In this document: one piece after another, positions 50,133 to 60,997 of the stretch
Position numbering within the stretch: the first letter of the stretch is position 1
Layout: each line of letters opens with the position of its first letter
Source: Corylus avellana
Taxonomy: Eukaryota; Streptophyta; Magnoliopsida; Fagales; Betulaceae
Length of the DNA: 64,000 nt
Direction: 5' to 3'
Assembly: GCF_901000735.1 (NCBI RefSeq)
Contig: NC_081547.1
Span: 29,933,382 to 29,997,381, forward strand
Translations under genes and position numbers: made by a program
Notes under the pieces: generated by a model
What the model saw: the letters and a program-made list of their open reading frames with translations, nothing else
What the model was told of the DNA's origin: nothing
Database searches by the model: none

Positions 50133-51160
50133 GATTCAGTTGAACACAATTGTCCATAAGCATGTCAAATTCATGTTAACTCGCTTGACCTGCATAATTC
50201 TATAATTTTCTCACTACCATGTATATATTTTATTTGTTAGAATGTAATTTTTTTTTAATTATTATTATTATTATGACTGTTATGTATTTATCAATGAAAA
50301 TTGTGGTAGTGAAATGCAATCAAGTATTTGCACCAACTCAATCTGTTCATATTAACACCTTCAAATAAGTTGAAATGGGGTATGATTGTGTTAACCCAAG
50401 ACCACTTGTTACATGGTCCACCTGTAATCAAGAACAAGTGGACTCGACATCTTAGGTTGTCCAAATTAGGTGAGTTCTATAGTTCACTTATCTCTTTCAA
50501 ATTAATTGTTTTTTTTTTTGAAAAAAAAAAAAAATTCAAAGTAGCCTAATCGCATAGAAATCCTCATCCAATTGAGTGAAACTCATTTCATTTGTTTGGA
50601 CTTTCGAGTGAAGTAAAGTGAAAACAAATTATTATTTTTAAATAATATAATATTTCCCAATTAGTTGTTAATAATAAAAGATACATAATGAATATTATTT
50701 TGTGAGATAAAAATTAATTTATAACATTTTTCTATATTTTATTATGTGAGAGGAATGATAAGATGGTGAAACACTTGCTACAAACTATGGGCAATAATTC
50801 TGGAGAACACCTGGAAAGAGTGGACAAATTAAGGATGTCACCACCTTTTCCCTCTTGGTTGTTTTTATGATTTCCATTTTCCACCCATACACAAGTAGTA
50901 TTGAATTATCTATCATTATCTTTCTTTCTAACTCGATCTTCTGTTTTTACTTTTTAGCTTTATTCCGTCTCTTCTGTATTGCTCAGGAAAAAACACATAA
51001 AATAAATTCATAATCTAATTAAATTATTATTATTATTATTATTTTATTTCTTTGAGTGAGGTTGTTAATCATGGAGGGTAGTCCTGTTTAACAAACATTT
51101 ATCAAAAGCAAACCAATTGCTTGAATCAAAACTGAAGAATATTTTTTAAATAATCGTGCC

Positions 51161-51246
51161 ATCTTATTATAATGGGGAAATTTTGTTAATTACAATCTAA
51201 TCTATCTTATTATAATGGGGAAATTTTGTTAATTATAATCCAATCT
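51161..51246. repeat. 43-bp tandem duplication
   Basis: Two head-to-tail units starting ATCTTATTATAATGGGGAAA. Also present in copy B near 62764-62848 with a base difference. Confidence 0.8.
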
Positions 51247-51684
51247 TACACATCAAAACGTAGTGGCAAATTGGCAAAAACAGAAGGAAAACGGATTCAA
51301 CTTGCTTATGAAATAAGGCTTGTAGTTGTAGAACATCCTCATTGACTCAAAAATTAATTATCATACATTCAACCCTTAATAATACAATTTCTCTTGTTTT
51401 AAAAGAGTCTTCATGACACAAAAATATGAGATACAAGATTTTTCTATCCATGTTGAAGAAAACAAAAACAAAAAAAAACTCATGTGCACATAGTCAAACC
51501 CTCTTAGCACGAATAAAATTATTTACGATTTAAATAAAAAAAAAATTGTTGATATTAAAATTATGTGAATTAGGCTATATCTTGCATCCAACTACTTGAA
51601 GAATATTATTTATTAAAAAATAGCATGTTTTAGAGGCAATAAAAAACATACACTTATTATTCACTTTTGATGAGACACGTATTC

Positions 51685-51715
<31 letters not shown>

Positions 51716-51783
51716 TTTTTTTTTTAAAGAGATGTAATTTTTAGTTCAAACAAGGATATATATATATATATATATATATATTT

Positions 51784-52205
51784 TGATCCAGATCCTCTCG
51801 GAGAGTATCCAATTTATGGTTACAATTTTTTTTAAAGAACTCTTAGCGCCACAAATATACTACGTGGCATTTCAATAAAAAGTACTAAAATATTAATTCA
51901 AACTTAAAAAATAATTTTTTTTTAAAAAGGGGTGGCCATCCACCCACCCCAAACTGACCCTTGGGGGTGGCCGAACCACCCCCAAATCTCAACCCTATAT
52001 ATATATTTTTCATTTTGGCCCTTGGGTGGTCCGGACCACCCCCAAGGGCCATGGGTGGCCCCCACCATCTTTTTATTATTATTATTTTTTTTCAGTTTTA
52101 ATTAATACTTTAATAATTTTTTTAAAGAGGACACATGGTATATTTGTGACGCTAGGATTTTTTTAAAGAAATCTTATCCGTAAGGGACTGGAGAGATCCT
52201 ATTCC
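51784..52205. mobile_element. GGTGGCC-rich foldback MITE, second family member
   Basis: The left end GATCCAGATCCTCTCGGAGA and the right end (reversed GGAATAGGATCTCTCCAGTC) resemble the arms of the element at 38418-39126, though they are more decayed. The interior again carries GGTGGCC, GGTGGCCGAACCACCCC and GGACCACCC words, plus facing GTGGCATTT/ACACATGGTATATTTGTG stretches. No coding frame. It is part of copy A of the large repeat. Confidence 0.65.
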
Positions 52206-52312
52206 AATTTATTTTTTATTTTTTATTTTTCTTTCTGAATTGATAGATTTTTTCAAATAATTTGATGTTAAAAATTGTCCCCCTCAAATTCCCAATATAA
52301 TTTATTTGTAAT

Positions 52313-53058
52313 GAGAATAACTTCTATAGGGTTTTGGCATAAATTAAGGCTTTTGTGCCCACTAATAAGAATGTGACACATCAGCGTGGAACACTATAAC
52401 AATAATACGGTGTTCCACCTAATCTCTTTTTTTTTTCCTAGAATACCTAAAACAAAACACTTTATAGAATAAACTTTTCATATTTTTCTCTAAATCTACC
52501 ACAAGGTCCACAACCACCAACCTGTCATCGGAAACGCCGTCAGCAGGTACCCCTCTCTCTCTCACTGGCGGCAACAGAAACTATCACAAAAGCAACCCAA
52601 AATTAAGATTCATTCATCCCTGCTTCAATAGTATCCAGACAGAAAAATCATTCACAATGGGCAGTAAAAATACAAGAAGAAAAATCATTGAGAATTGTTC
52701 AAAGACATTTTTTTTCATCTAGAAGATTAGAAGATTAGAAAACATCACCGGTGTGTGAGAGAGAGGGAGCACAACAGAAAAAATCTTTGTTGCCGTCGGT
52801 GAGAGAGAGAGAGAGAGGGGCACTGGCCGGCGTCATCTCCGGCTTTCTTTGTACCAACCGGCGGTAGGTTAGTGGCTATGATGGTTTTGGAGAAAAATAT
52901 GAAAAGTTTATTTTAGAAGGTGTTTTGTTTTAAGTATTATAGAAAAAAGATTAGGTGGAACACCATATTTTTGTTATAGTGTTCCACGCTGATGTGTCCT
53001 TCTTATTAGAGGGTACAAAAGTCTTAATTTATACCAAGACCCTATAAAAGATATTCTC
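52313..53058. mobile_element. 746-bp Mutator-type MITE with empty site in copy B
   Basis: The left arm starts GAGAATAACTTCTATAGGGT and the reversed right arm starts GAGAATATCTTTTATAGGGT. Similarity continues about 150 bp through GACACATCAGCGTGGAACAC and GGTGTTCCACCTAATCT. Perfect 9-bp target duplication ATTTGTAAT at 52304-52312 and 53059-53067. Copy B reads straight through a single ATTTGTAAT near 63905, the unoccupied site. The interior has GA/CT tracts but no transposase. Confidence 0.92.
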
Positions 53059-53153
53059 ATTTGTAATTCAAGAGATTCCTTGTCCCTCCCAATACATTAA
53101 CCTAACCAACAGTACTTGTTGTTAGATCATAGGAGCGGCTGAAAGCCGCGTAT

Positions 53154-55954
53154 ATGCTGCGGTGTAGAACACCTCCATTGCTCGCCATCAGGATGCTCTC
53201 ATCGTCACCATCATATTCCGCAAACCCTAACCCCAGATTACCTTTACTCCCCACCTCTCTAATTCCTCAACCGTCCCTGTCCCACCACCACCACCACCAC
53301 CACCATCATCGTCCTCTCTTCTCCAACTCTATTCGCGGCCTCCCTCGAACCCAAACCATGACCATTTCCAGAAGCCTCCTGTCTGGGCCCACCACCGGCC
53401 CAATTCCAGTTTCGACCGGACCCGAACCCGGTTCCGATGACTCGGAATCCCAATCTCTCGTGGTCGTTTCCTTCTACAAGTTCGCCGATTTCCCCGACCA
53501 TGCCGATATGCGAAAACCCCTGAAGGACCTCTGCCAGCAACTGGTACCAATTTTATTTTTCTCTATCAAATCCCCAATATGACATTCCAAGTACAAGATG
53601 TTGATATTGATGGTACTTTTGGTTGTGTTTAGACTATGAATGTTATTGGCCGTTTAAGATTCTTTTTTCTTGTAACCAACGCAATGCTTGGTTTTTCCAG
53701 TTTATAGCTTTGATTAGCTTTCTCTCCTTTGAATGCTATAAATCAAATGCAACTGACCCCTTTTCATTCTGAGCATGAGAGACAATGATTCATTTACCCA
53801 TAATTCCAATCAATGGCACTTGTGGCAGCCTGGATTTTCCAAGTCCAAATGGAAATTGGAAGTTTACTTGGAAATTGTTATTTTAGTACTTGGAAAAATT
53901 GTCTCTCTTGGTGTATAAATGACTTGCCATGTTTATTTCCTATTATTCCACATCTGAGTTGCTCTTCTGACCTTGTGCATCCTCTTGTTTGTGCCTCACC
54001 AACCTGATGCTGTTCAGCGTGTTTCAGGTGGTATTATACTGGCGCCTGAAGGAATCAATGGCAGCATTTGTGGTACTCGGGAATCAGTGGAAACAGTTCT
54101 TGGATTCATTCAAAGTGATAACCGGCTAAAGGGGCTAAGACAAGTGGAATCACCCGTGAGTCCTGAGGAAGAAGCTATCCATCATGGACACACTAGCAGT
54201 TCTCCCCTTGCAGCAGGGGAGGATGCACCCTTCCGATGGGATCATGTGAGGGTCAAGTTGAAGAAAGAGGTATTCTTTACTAAGCCTTGGCATTTTTTTT
54301 TTTTTGAGTTTTAGTGTACCATCTTTATAATGAGCAGTAGAAATTACTTCAATAATTTTGTTCATCAGCCTATCAGGTGATTCTTATCATGGTCTATATC
54401 TATGTTTGAAGCAGATTGTTACTCTCGGAATGCCTAGTGTATCACCTACTGAGAAGGTAGGAAAATATGTTTGTCCAAGGGATTGGAATGCATTGATCAA
54501 TGATCCAGATACAGTGAGTGATCAAAATTCTACAAACTTATAAATGTTGAAATTTTATTTTGATTTATTTCCAGCATTAAAATAAGTGTCACAAGTAAAA
54601 TAGAAAATGTAAGCACATGGTATGGCCATATAGAGTGGTGGTCGCATTTGAAATATGAAGTGTTCACTTTTTATAACTCCACATGGATGAGTACTGCATC
54701 AGACTCTGTAATTTATAGTAAGGGGGCTTGCATTTGCATACACGTTTTGATTTGAATCTTGATGTTGACACACTTTTTTAGGTGGTGATCGATGTGCGCA
54801 ATGCTTATGAAACTAGAATTGGGAAGTTCAAAAGAGCAGTTGATCCATGTACAGCTGCATTCCGGGAATTCCCATCTTGGGTGGAGGATCACTTCCAAGT
54901 TTCTAATTCAGATGATGAGCATTCGAAGGTAAAGGTGAATGTTCCAAATGGAAGCACTGAAAAACAAGTGGAGATTCCAGAGCAAAAAATGCCTCAGCGG
55001 GTTGCGATGTACTGCACAGGAGGAATAAGATGTGAGAAAGCTTCAAGTTTTCTTCTCGGCAAAGGATTCAAAGAGGTGATTCTCTTTGGAAATTTTATTT
55101 TCTACCAGCTTTCTGCCTATTTGTTTTATGAATTGTTGTGCAAGGGTAGTTATCCTGTGGTCATGATAATACCATGGTGGGAAAGGTTCACCATTTGATG
55201 ATTCCTTCCTAGGAGTTTTGGCTTCTACATTGACATGATCATCCATCCAAGACCCTAGCTAATGGGCTCATTTCCCCTTTTTGTCTGGAATGTGAATTTC
55301 CATGATCCTTGTAGGTTAACTTCTGAGCTTTGGGAACATGATAAATACCAGCATTACATTGTTAATCATTGACAAGTTTCTAGTATAACATGGGCTCTTT
55401 CAAGATACATGCCCAAACTGATCATAATTTTACTTCTATTTTGACCCGGCCAGTATCATTTGTTGGCAACTTGCCGTGAGTTTGTTTCTTACTGTAACAA
55501 GCAGCAATTAACCTTTTATTAATTACCTTTGTTTGATGATTTTCTGTGTCGTTGGACCTTAAATATTTGCTAGGTTTATCATTTGGAAGGTGGGATTTTG
55601 AAATACCTCGAGGAAGTAGCAGAATCAGAGAGCCTCTGGGAGGGTGAATGCTTTGTGTTTGACAAGCGGGTGTCGGTTGATCATGGTTTGGTACAGGGAA
55701 CTTTCAAGCTTTGCTATGGGTGCAAGCAACCAGTGAGTGATGAGGACATGGAAGCCCCAGAGTGGGAGTATGGAGTTTCGTGCCCATACTGTTACTCATC
55801 GAAATCCGATGAAGAGAAGGAGAGGGCACGAGCTCGTCAAAGGCAATTTGAGACATGGGGCATCATAGGTGGCCCAGACAAGGGTCGTCGGCCAACATCA
55901 AATCCAGCTACAGCTAGTATTAAGAGTTCTTCCTGGCTTTCTAGTTCAGCTTAG
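53154..55954 (+). CDS. STR7: Rhodanese-domain protein of the TrhO (tRNA U34 hydroxylase) family, STR7-like
   Basis: Five exons (53154-53543, 54018-54269, 54415-54513, 54782-55075, 55574-55954) encode 471 residues. The N-terminus (about 1-75) is Ser/Pro-rich with a nine-His run and reads like an organelle transit peptide. A TrhO-type N-terminal domain follows (about 100-215) with [18 protein letters not shown]. The rhodanese domain (about 248-365) shows [12 protein letters not shown] and the active-site loop [12 protein letters not shown], with the catalytic Cys at residue 325 and a second at 331, then [14 protein letters not shown]. The C-terminal part has four paired Cys ([15 protein letters not shown]), a likely zinc ribbon. 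Bacterial TrhO makes 5-hydroxyuridine at tRNA position 34; activity in plants is inferred. A second copy probably starts just beyond the right edge of the window. Confidence 0.9.
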
Positions 55955-56658
55955 CTAGTGAAAAAAATGAGGTCGGATAGATGGTGTTGTGTTAGCCGTT
56001 GGGGACAATCTCAGAACAACGAATTCATGTAATTTCCGGCTATCGAATTCGCCCTTGTCTTTAGAGGATCACGAGCATTTTTTTTTTAAATTTTTTTTAA
56101 ATTTTTAAATGTATGAGAATCACGTGTTACTAAAATGCATGCCTCCAATTGTTCAAGCTTCTGATTGTTGATTAAATAGCTTGATGCCCACCAAAATAAG
56201 GGAAAAAGATTAATTTTAATTTTCTAAGCGATTAAATAGCTTGGTGGGCAAGTTCCTGGGTATTTTACCAGTCGGCTTGGGCTGCAATATATATAACTGC
56301 TTCGAGCATTTTACCTTTACTATAAAAAGAGAAAAAGAACAAGAAAAGAGCTGGTGTGAATCGACCGTGTGATGGGTCATGGGTCCAAATATTTACATAC
56401 TTTCAGGCTGAGATGGCGACACCCTAGTAGAGGTCTGAGGAAACTGAATTTGACTTCCCACCTCGTTCCAGCGTCGAGTAGTCGACTCGACAACAGGCTT
56501 GGGCTTTGGGCTTCGCATCAGTTTCAGGCTTTCAGCAGTCGGTGACATATTCAGACAAAGATTCTTAATTTTCTGCTTTACTACATATATATTTTATTAT
56601 TAGGGTTGGGCAAATCCAAACAGGAAGATTGAGATTGAGATTGAGATCAGAAAAGAAA
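55955..56658. other. Intergenic spacer
   Basis: 3' flank of the STR7-like gene and promoter of QCR10, in tandem orientation. No supported gene or element. Confidence 0.5.
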
Positions 56659-56940
56659 ATGGGAGGTGAAGCAGCAGCTGCTGGGGGAGTGTTCAAATTT
56701 CTAAGCCCGAGGCTTCGTCCCCAATCAACTGACATCCAAGCCGCCGTCTGCTGGGGCGTCGCTTCCACCACCACCGCTCTTTGGCTCATCCAGGTTTCCC
56801 TCTCAAGCTCTACTTTTTATCCCTCTTCTTCCATAAGATAAATACGTGACTTGTTGCCTTCACCTTCACTCTCTGTGGTCCTTCTAGCCTTTTTTTTTTT
56901 TTGGAAAAAAATAAAGAAATGACGCCTCTCCCCAACTATA

Positions 56941-56988
<48 letters not shown>

Positions 56989-57970
56989 CATACATACGCG
57001 TGTATGTGTATCCGTAAAATATGCAGATCGCTGGAACTCTTCTTCAAAGGTACTCCTTTAGTTAACTTTTGATGGTTGATTTGTAGGGTGGCTTATTTCG
57101 CTCATATATTAAGGGGCTTCATATATCTTGAAATTTTAGCATTACCTTTACCGGTGTATGTGTTTAAACTTTAAAGGGGTTGATTTGATGTGATATGTGG
57201 ATAAAATACTCGTTTATTCTTGCCTGTCAAGTTCTTAATTTACACTTTTACAATCAATTGAATTTGAGAATCTACTTCAATTCCCATGCACTAGGGAGCG
57301 CATCTTTCTATTAAAATATGACTTGCATTAGCATATATTATTAAAGATTGATAAATAGGTGCTAATTAATATCAGAAAAGATAGAATAATGAATGAAGAT
57401 GTTCGTTACTAGATGGTGATGGCGCGCACTAAGGAGAAGACAGAAGGTAGTTATCTACATTGGAAATGCTGCAATGAGAACTGGTTATTGTACCTGTGAG
57501 AAGGGGTGATGTGATCAACTTGAATGATCGAGTGAAGAGGGTAATAATATAGGAGACCTAAAATAACATGGATGAACTTAACAAAGAAGAGTATGAGATA
57601 GAGAGATATTAGAGGGTTATGGTTTTTGATTGCTTAAAATGGCCAAAAAAATAATAATAATAAGAGGTTGGTAACTTGATAGAGCTGGTCATGGTTGAAT
57701 TGGGTTAAGAGAGTTTTTGCAATCAATATTGCAATTCAATTTATTTACTTGGAACAAACCTAAAACTCCACAATTGGATTGCCCTCTTCACTTGATTCTT
57801 TGTTTTCTTAGTTTCCAGTTTTACCTACTTAATATTGTTTGTCTTGAATTAATTAAGATTATACATTAATTTAATTTCGTTCTGAAATATTAATTTCACA
57901 GCCATTTGATTGGTTGAAGAAGACCTTTTTGGAGAAACCAAAGCCTGAGGAGGAGGAGACCAAGACTTGA
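56659..57970 (+). CDS. QCR10: Cytochrome b-c1 complex subunit 10 (QCR10)
   Basis: Two exons (56659-56793 and 57902-57970) encode 67 residues, the usual size for this subunit. An Ala/Gly-rich N-terminus precedes one hydrophobic helix (about 27-45, AAVCWGVASTTTALWLIQ), then PFDWLKKTFLEKPKPEEEE, a characteristic end of plant QCR10. The protein is a single-pass component of mitochondrial complex III in the inner membrane. The 1.1-kb intron carries a CT tract (about 56943-56976) followed by TA repeats. A short AG...GT-bounded segment at about 57027-57049 would break the frame if included and is not used here. Confidence 0.87.
56943..56976. repeat. (CT)n microsatellite in QCR10 intron
   Basis: CT run of about 17 units adjoining a TATATATATATA stretch. 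Confidence 0.88.
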
Positions 57971-58700
57971 AAATTCTGGTACAACCTTTTGATTGCCTGC
58001 TGGTGGAGTTCTGCTGCGAGAATATGGGAAAAATGGAAACATCCGATTTTGAATAATGTAATTTCCAGTTTTACCTAGTTAATATCGCTGTTTTATGTTG
58101 AGCTTTTTCTTTGCTTTTAAAAGTTTCTCATCCTTATTCCTTGGTGTGTAACGACGATCCCAGGCCTTCTACACATGAATATGAATATGATGTCATCGGA
58201 CATCAGCCCCACTTGAAGTCAAGCCTCCCAATCGTATTTAAATTTAAACTCAACCAAATGTTAGTAATGTTATACCACACTATCATACAATTGAAATGAC
58301 GTGACAAGGAATTAAAACAGCTGCTGATCACGTTTCAATTCATGTTCAACACATCATCTTAATTATAACTACTCATAAAAGGAGGGGACGGCTTTTTTAG
58401 TCCAATATTTCATTGACTTTGGTTAGGAGAACTTACTTTCTTGATCAATCTTTTTACAATAGATTAAGCATTTTACAGAACAATTCAAGTTTAGATCTAC
58501 TTAACTCAGTTTGATGATGCATTGGGAATGAGAGAATTTCATGCGTCAGTCCCAAATGAATTAAAATCAGAATTTTGGTCATTTCCCTTTATTGAAACAA
58601 AAGTGTAATACCTTGAATAAATATGGAGATCCTTTAAAGCACTAGGGGAAAGGGTCTTTTTGGTAGTAGGAGTTGAATTCGCACGTGACCCATGTATCAA
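57971..58700. other. Intergenic DNA up to the assembly gap
   Basis: 3' flank of QCR10 followed by AT-rich sequence with no supported gene, ending at the N run. Confidence 0.5.
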
Positions 58701-58800
58701 NNNNNNNNNNNNNNNNNNNNNNNNNNNNNNNNNNNNNNNNNNNNNNNNNNNNNNNNNNNNNNNNNNNNNNNNNNNNNNNNNNNNNNNNNNNNNNNNNNNN
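58701..58800. other. Assembly gap (100 N)
   Basis: Exactly 100 N. The fixed length is the convention for a scaffold join of unknown size, so the DNA to the right is linked to the left by scaffolding, not by read sequence. Confidence 0.99.
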
Positions 58801-60211
58801 TCTTCATGTTCCATAATGTGCTCATATGATGCCATCACAACGGAAGATCTCAAAAGCACAAGCATTGGAAATTGATTTGGCTGATGATAGTGGTATAAAA
58901 TTGAAGAATTCATATGAATTCATGGGTAGGCAAGCCGGTGGGAAATATGTTCTTGGTTATACCAAGCAAGATCAGAAGAATTACCTTCACAACAAACGAC
59001 AACGAGTGTTGAAATACGGGGAGGCAGGGAGTATACTAAGATACTTTCTAAAGCAAAAGCGCGAGAATTCTTCATTTTATTATGCAATACAATTGGATGT
59101 TGAAGAACAGATAACCAATATTTTTTGGGCAGATGCACAGATGATTATTGATTATATATTATTTGGTGATGTAGTTTTTTTTTTATACGACATACAGAAC
59201 TAATAAAGAGTATCGGCCGCTTGCAATGTTTGTTGGATTTAATCATCATAGAGAGGTTGTGATATTTGGGGCTACACTTCTATACGATGAAACTATAGAG
59301 TCATTCCGATGGCTGTTCGAGACTTTTTTTGAGGCAATGTCGAGGAAGAAGCCAAATACAATCTTTACTGATCAAGATCCAGCAATGGCAAAAGCTATCT
59401 CATTGGTGATGCCTAATACTTATCATCGATTGTGTACGTGGCATTTAATGCAAAATGCTTTGAAACATGTTGGTCATTTATTTAAAGGTGAGAATGGGTT
59501 TAGAAGTGATCTCAGTGCATGTTTCAAAGTCTGGGAAGAGGAAGAGGAGCTCCTTAGCGCTTGGGATCCTATACTTCGTAAGCACAATGCGTGTGACAAT
59601 TCTTGGCTTTAACGTTTATTTCAAGTGAAAGAAAAATGGGCTAAAGCATATGTCAAGATGTCTTTTTCTGCAGGAATGACTTCAACACAATTGAGCGAAA
59701 GTTTGAACGCTGACTTGAAGGATTAGTTATAGTCAGATTATGATATTGTAAAATTCTTCACACATTTTGAAAGATTACTTAATGATAAACGCTACAAGGA
59801 ATTGGTAGCAGAGTATAATTTAAGGCAGAAGTTACCAAAAATTAAGATGTTTTCACCTATGTTGATACAAGCAGCAAATACTTATACTTGTCAACAGTTT
59901 TTGAAGTTTCAAAAGCAATATGAAGAGTTCTAAGGAGCTTTTGTTAAGGAGCGTATTGAAAGAAACTTGTCTCATGAATATATAGTGTCAATATGTGGTA
60001 AGCCTAAAAATTGTAGAGTCATTTGGGATGCTATAGAAAACAATGTTTCATGTAGTTGTAGAAAATTTGAGAGATGTGGAATTTTGTGTTGTCATGCTTT
60101 AAAAATTCTTGATGTTATGAATATCAAGGTACTTCCAGATAAGTATATCCTTAAGAGATGGACAAAAGATGCAAGGAATGAGATTGTGCAAGACTTAAAT
60201 GGACATGAAAT
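58801..60211 (+). pseudogene. Broken FAR1-related/MULE transposase-like gene
   Basis: Translated pieces follow the FAR1/FRS layout. There is an N-terminal part (58826-59170), the MULE transposase core with AMFVGFNHHREVVIFGATLL, FTDQDPAMAKA and CTWHLMQNALKH (from about 59220), and a C-terminal SWIM zinc finger with CSCRKFERCGILCCHALK (about 60050-60105). The frame shifts at the T-run near 59175. In-frame stops follow near 59610, 59724, 59730 and 59931. The left end is lost in the gap and the right end is cut by the CCGG-rich element at 60212. The gene is inactive, and it could be a domesticated FRS copy or a MULE remnant. Confidence 0.8.
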
Positions 60212-60997
60212 TAGGGGTCAAAAATAACCGGGAAACCGGAACCGGGACCGGAAAACCGGGACCCGGTTCCGGTTCCGGTTCCAAAAAAAAAAAAAACCGG
60301 GACCCCGGTTCTGGTCCCGGTTTTTGGCACCCGGTCAAAACCGGGAAAACCGGAACCGGGTATTATTTTATTAAATTATATATATATATTTTAATTCTTT
60401 TACTCTTAGTATTACACAATACTGCCAATGCGTCCCTTTCGGTGTTTTAATATATATATATTTTATTATTTTAATTCTTTTATTTTTTTGGGTTTTGAAT
60501 TGTTATAGTAAGGGGTATTTATTTATTGTGCATGTTGGTTTGTTTACATACTTGTTTTTACTTTTTATTGTTTTAATGTTTTCTTTATGTATCTAATTTA
60601 AAATTATGTTTAGGGTATTTTAAAAAATTTGAATTTTTATTTCTAAGGCTCATATAGGCAAAAACATTGATTATTTAGGATTTTTATGCTTTTTTAGGTT
60701 TATTTTTTAATTATTTGAAACAATCACAATCAAGCCTCTTTAATTTAGACAAAAAGATTAATAGTTTTTTTTTTTTTTTTAATTTAGGCCCAATACCTAA
60801 AATAAGCCCCAAACACTAATTATTTTCAAAAACCGGGTACCGGACCGGGTAAAACCGGAACCGGCCGGGAACCGGGACCCCGGTTAACCGGGGTCCCGGT
60901 TCCGGTTCCGGTTTCCCAAAACCAAGAACCGGGGTACCCCGGTTCCGGTTCCGGTTTTGGCCAAAAACCGGGAAACCGGACCGGGTTGACACCCCTA
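60212..60997. mobile_element. CCGG-rich element with TAGGGGT inverted termini (hAT-like)
   Basis: The ends are TAGGGGTCAAAAATAACCGG and, reversed on the right, TAGGGGTGTCAACCCGGTCC. Both subterminal regions (about 60228-60360 and 60833-60990) are dense with CCGGTTCCGGTT-like words in facing orientation, as in hAT-type elements whose subterminal repeats bind transposase. The interior is AT-rich with no long frame. No 8-bp target duplication is present: the left flank is FAR1-like coding sequence and the right flank is the first base of copy B. Confidence 0.7.

Larger units (their letters stand above)
48596..53153. other. Intergenic region between WRKY54/70-like and STR7-like genes
   Basis: It contains the WRKY54/70-like promoter (to about 49000), then from 49410 the left copy of the large duplicated block. 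Within it are a 40-bp tandem repeat (50053-50132), a 43-bp tandem repeat (51161-51246), ATT and TA runs, a GGTGGCC element and a MULE-type MITE. Short open frames at 49437-49957 and 50328-50549 recur identically in the second copy only because the DNA is duplicated; they lack coding character. Confidence 0.5.
49410..53153. repeat. Large direct repeat, copy A
   Basis: This sequence reappears at 60998-64000 in the same orientation at an offset of about 11,588 bp. The first 1.5 kb or so look essentially identical; further right there are scattered substitutions, different ATT run lengths, more divergence in the GGTGGCC element, and a 746-bp element absent from copy B. It ends at the STR7-like start codon only because copy B is cut off by the window edge. 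Confidence 0.93.

Noticed and set aside
49437..50549. Open frames that are present twice with identical proteins (also at 60986-62137)
   Set aside because: Identity reflects the large DNA duplication. The frames run through T-runs and GA repeats and show no protein features.
57024..57050. Possible 23-base microexon in the QCR10 intron
   Set aside because: It is bounded by AG and GT, but including it shifts the frame and destroys the conserved PFDWLKKTF end.
60228..60990. Regular CCGGTTCCGGTT repeats resembling a short CRISPR-like or satellite array
   Set aside because: The repeats lack uniform units and spacers, face each other at both ends of one element, and match the subterminal repeats of a hAT-like transposon in a plant genome.
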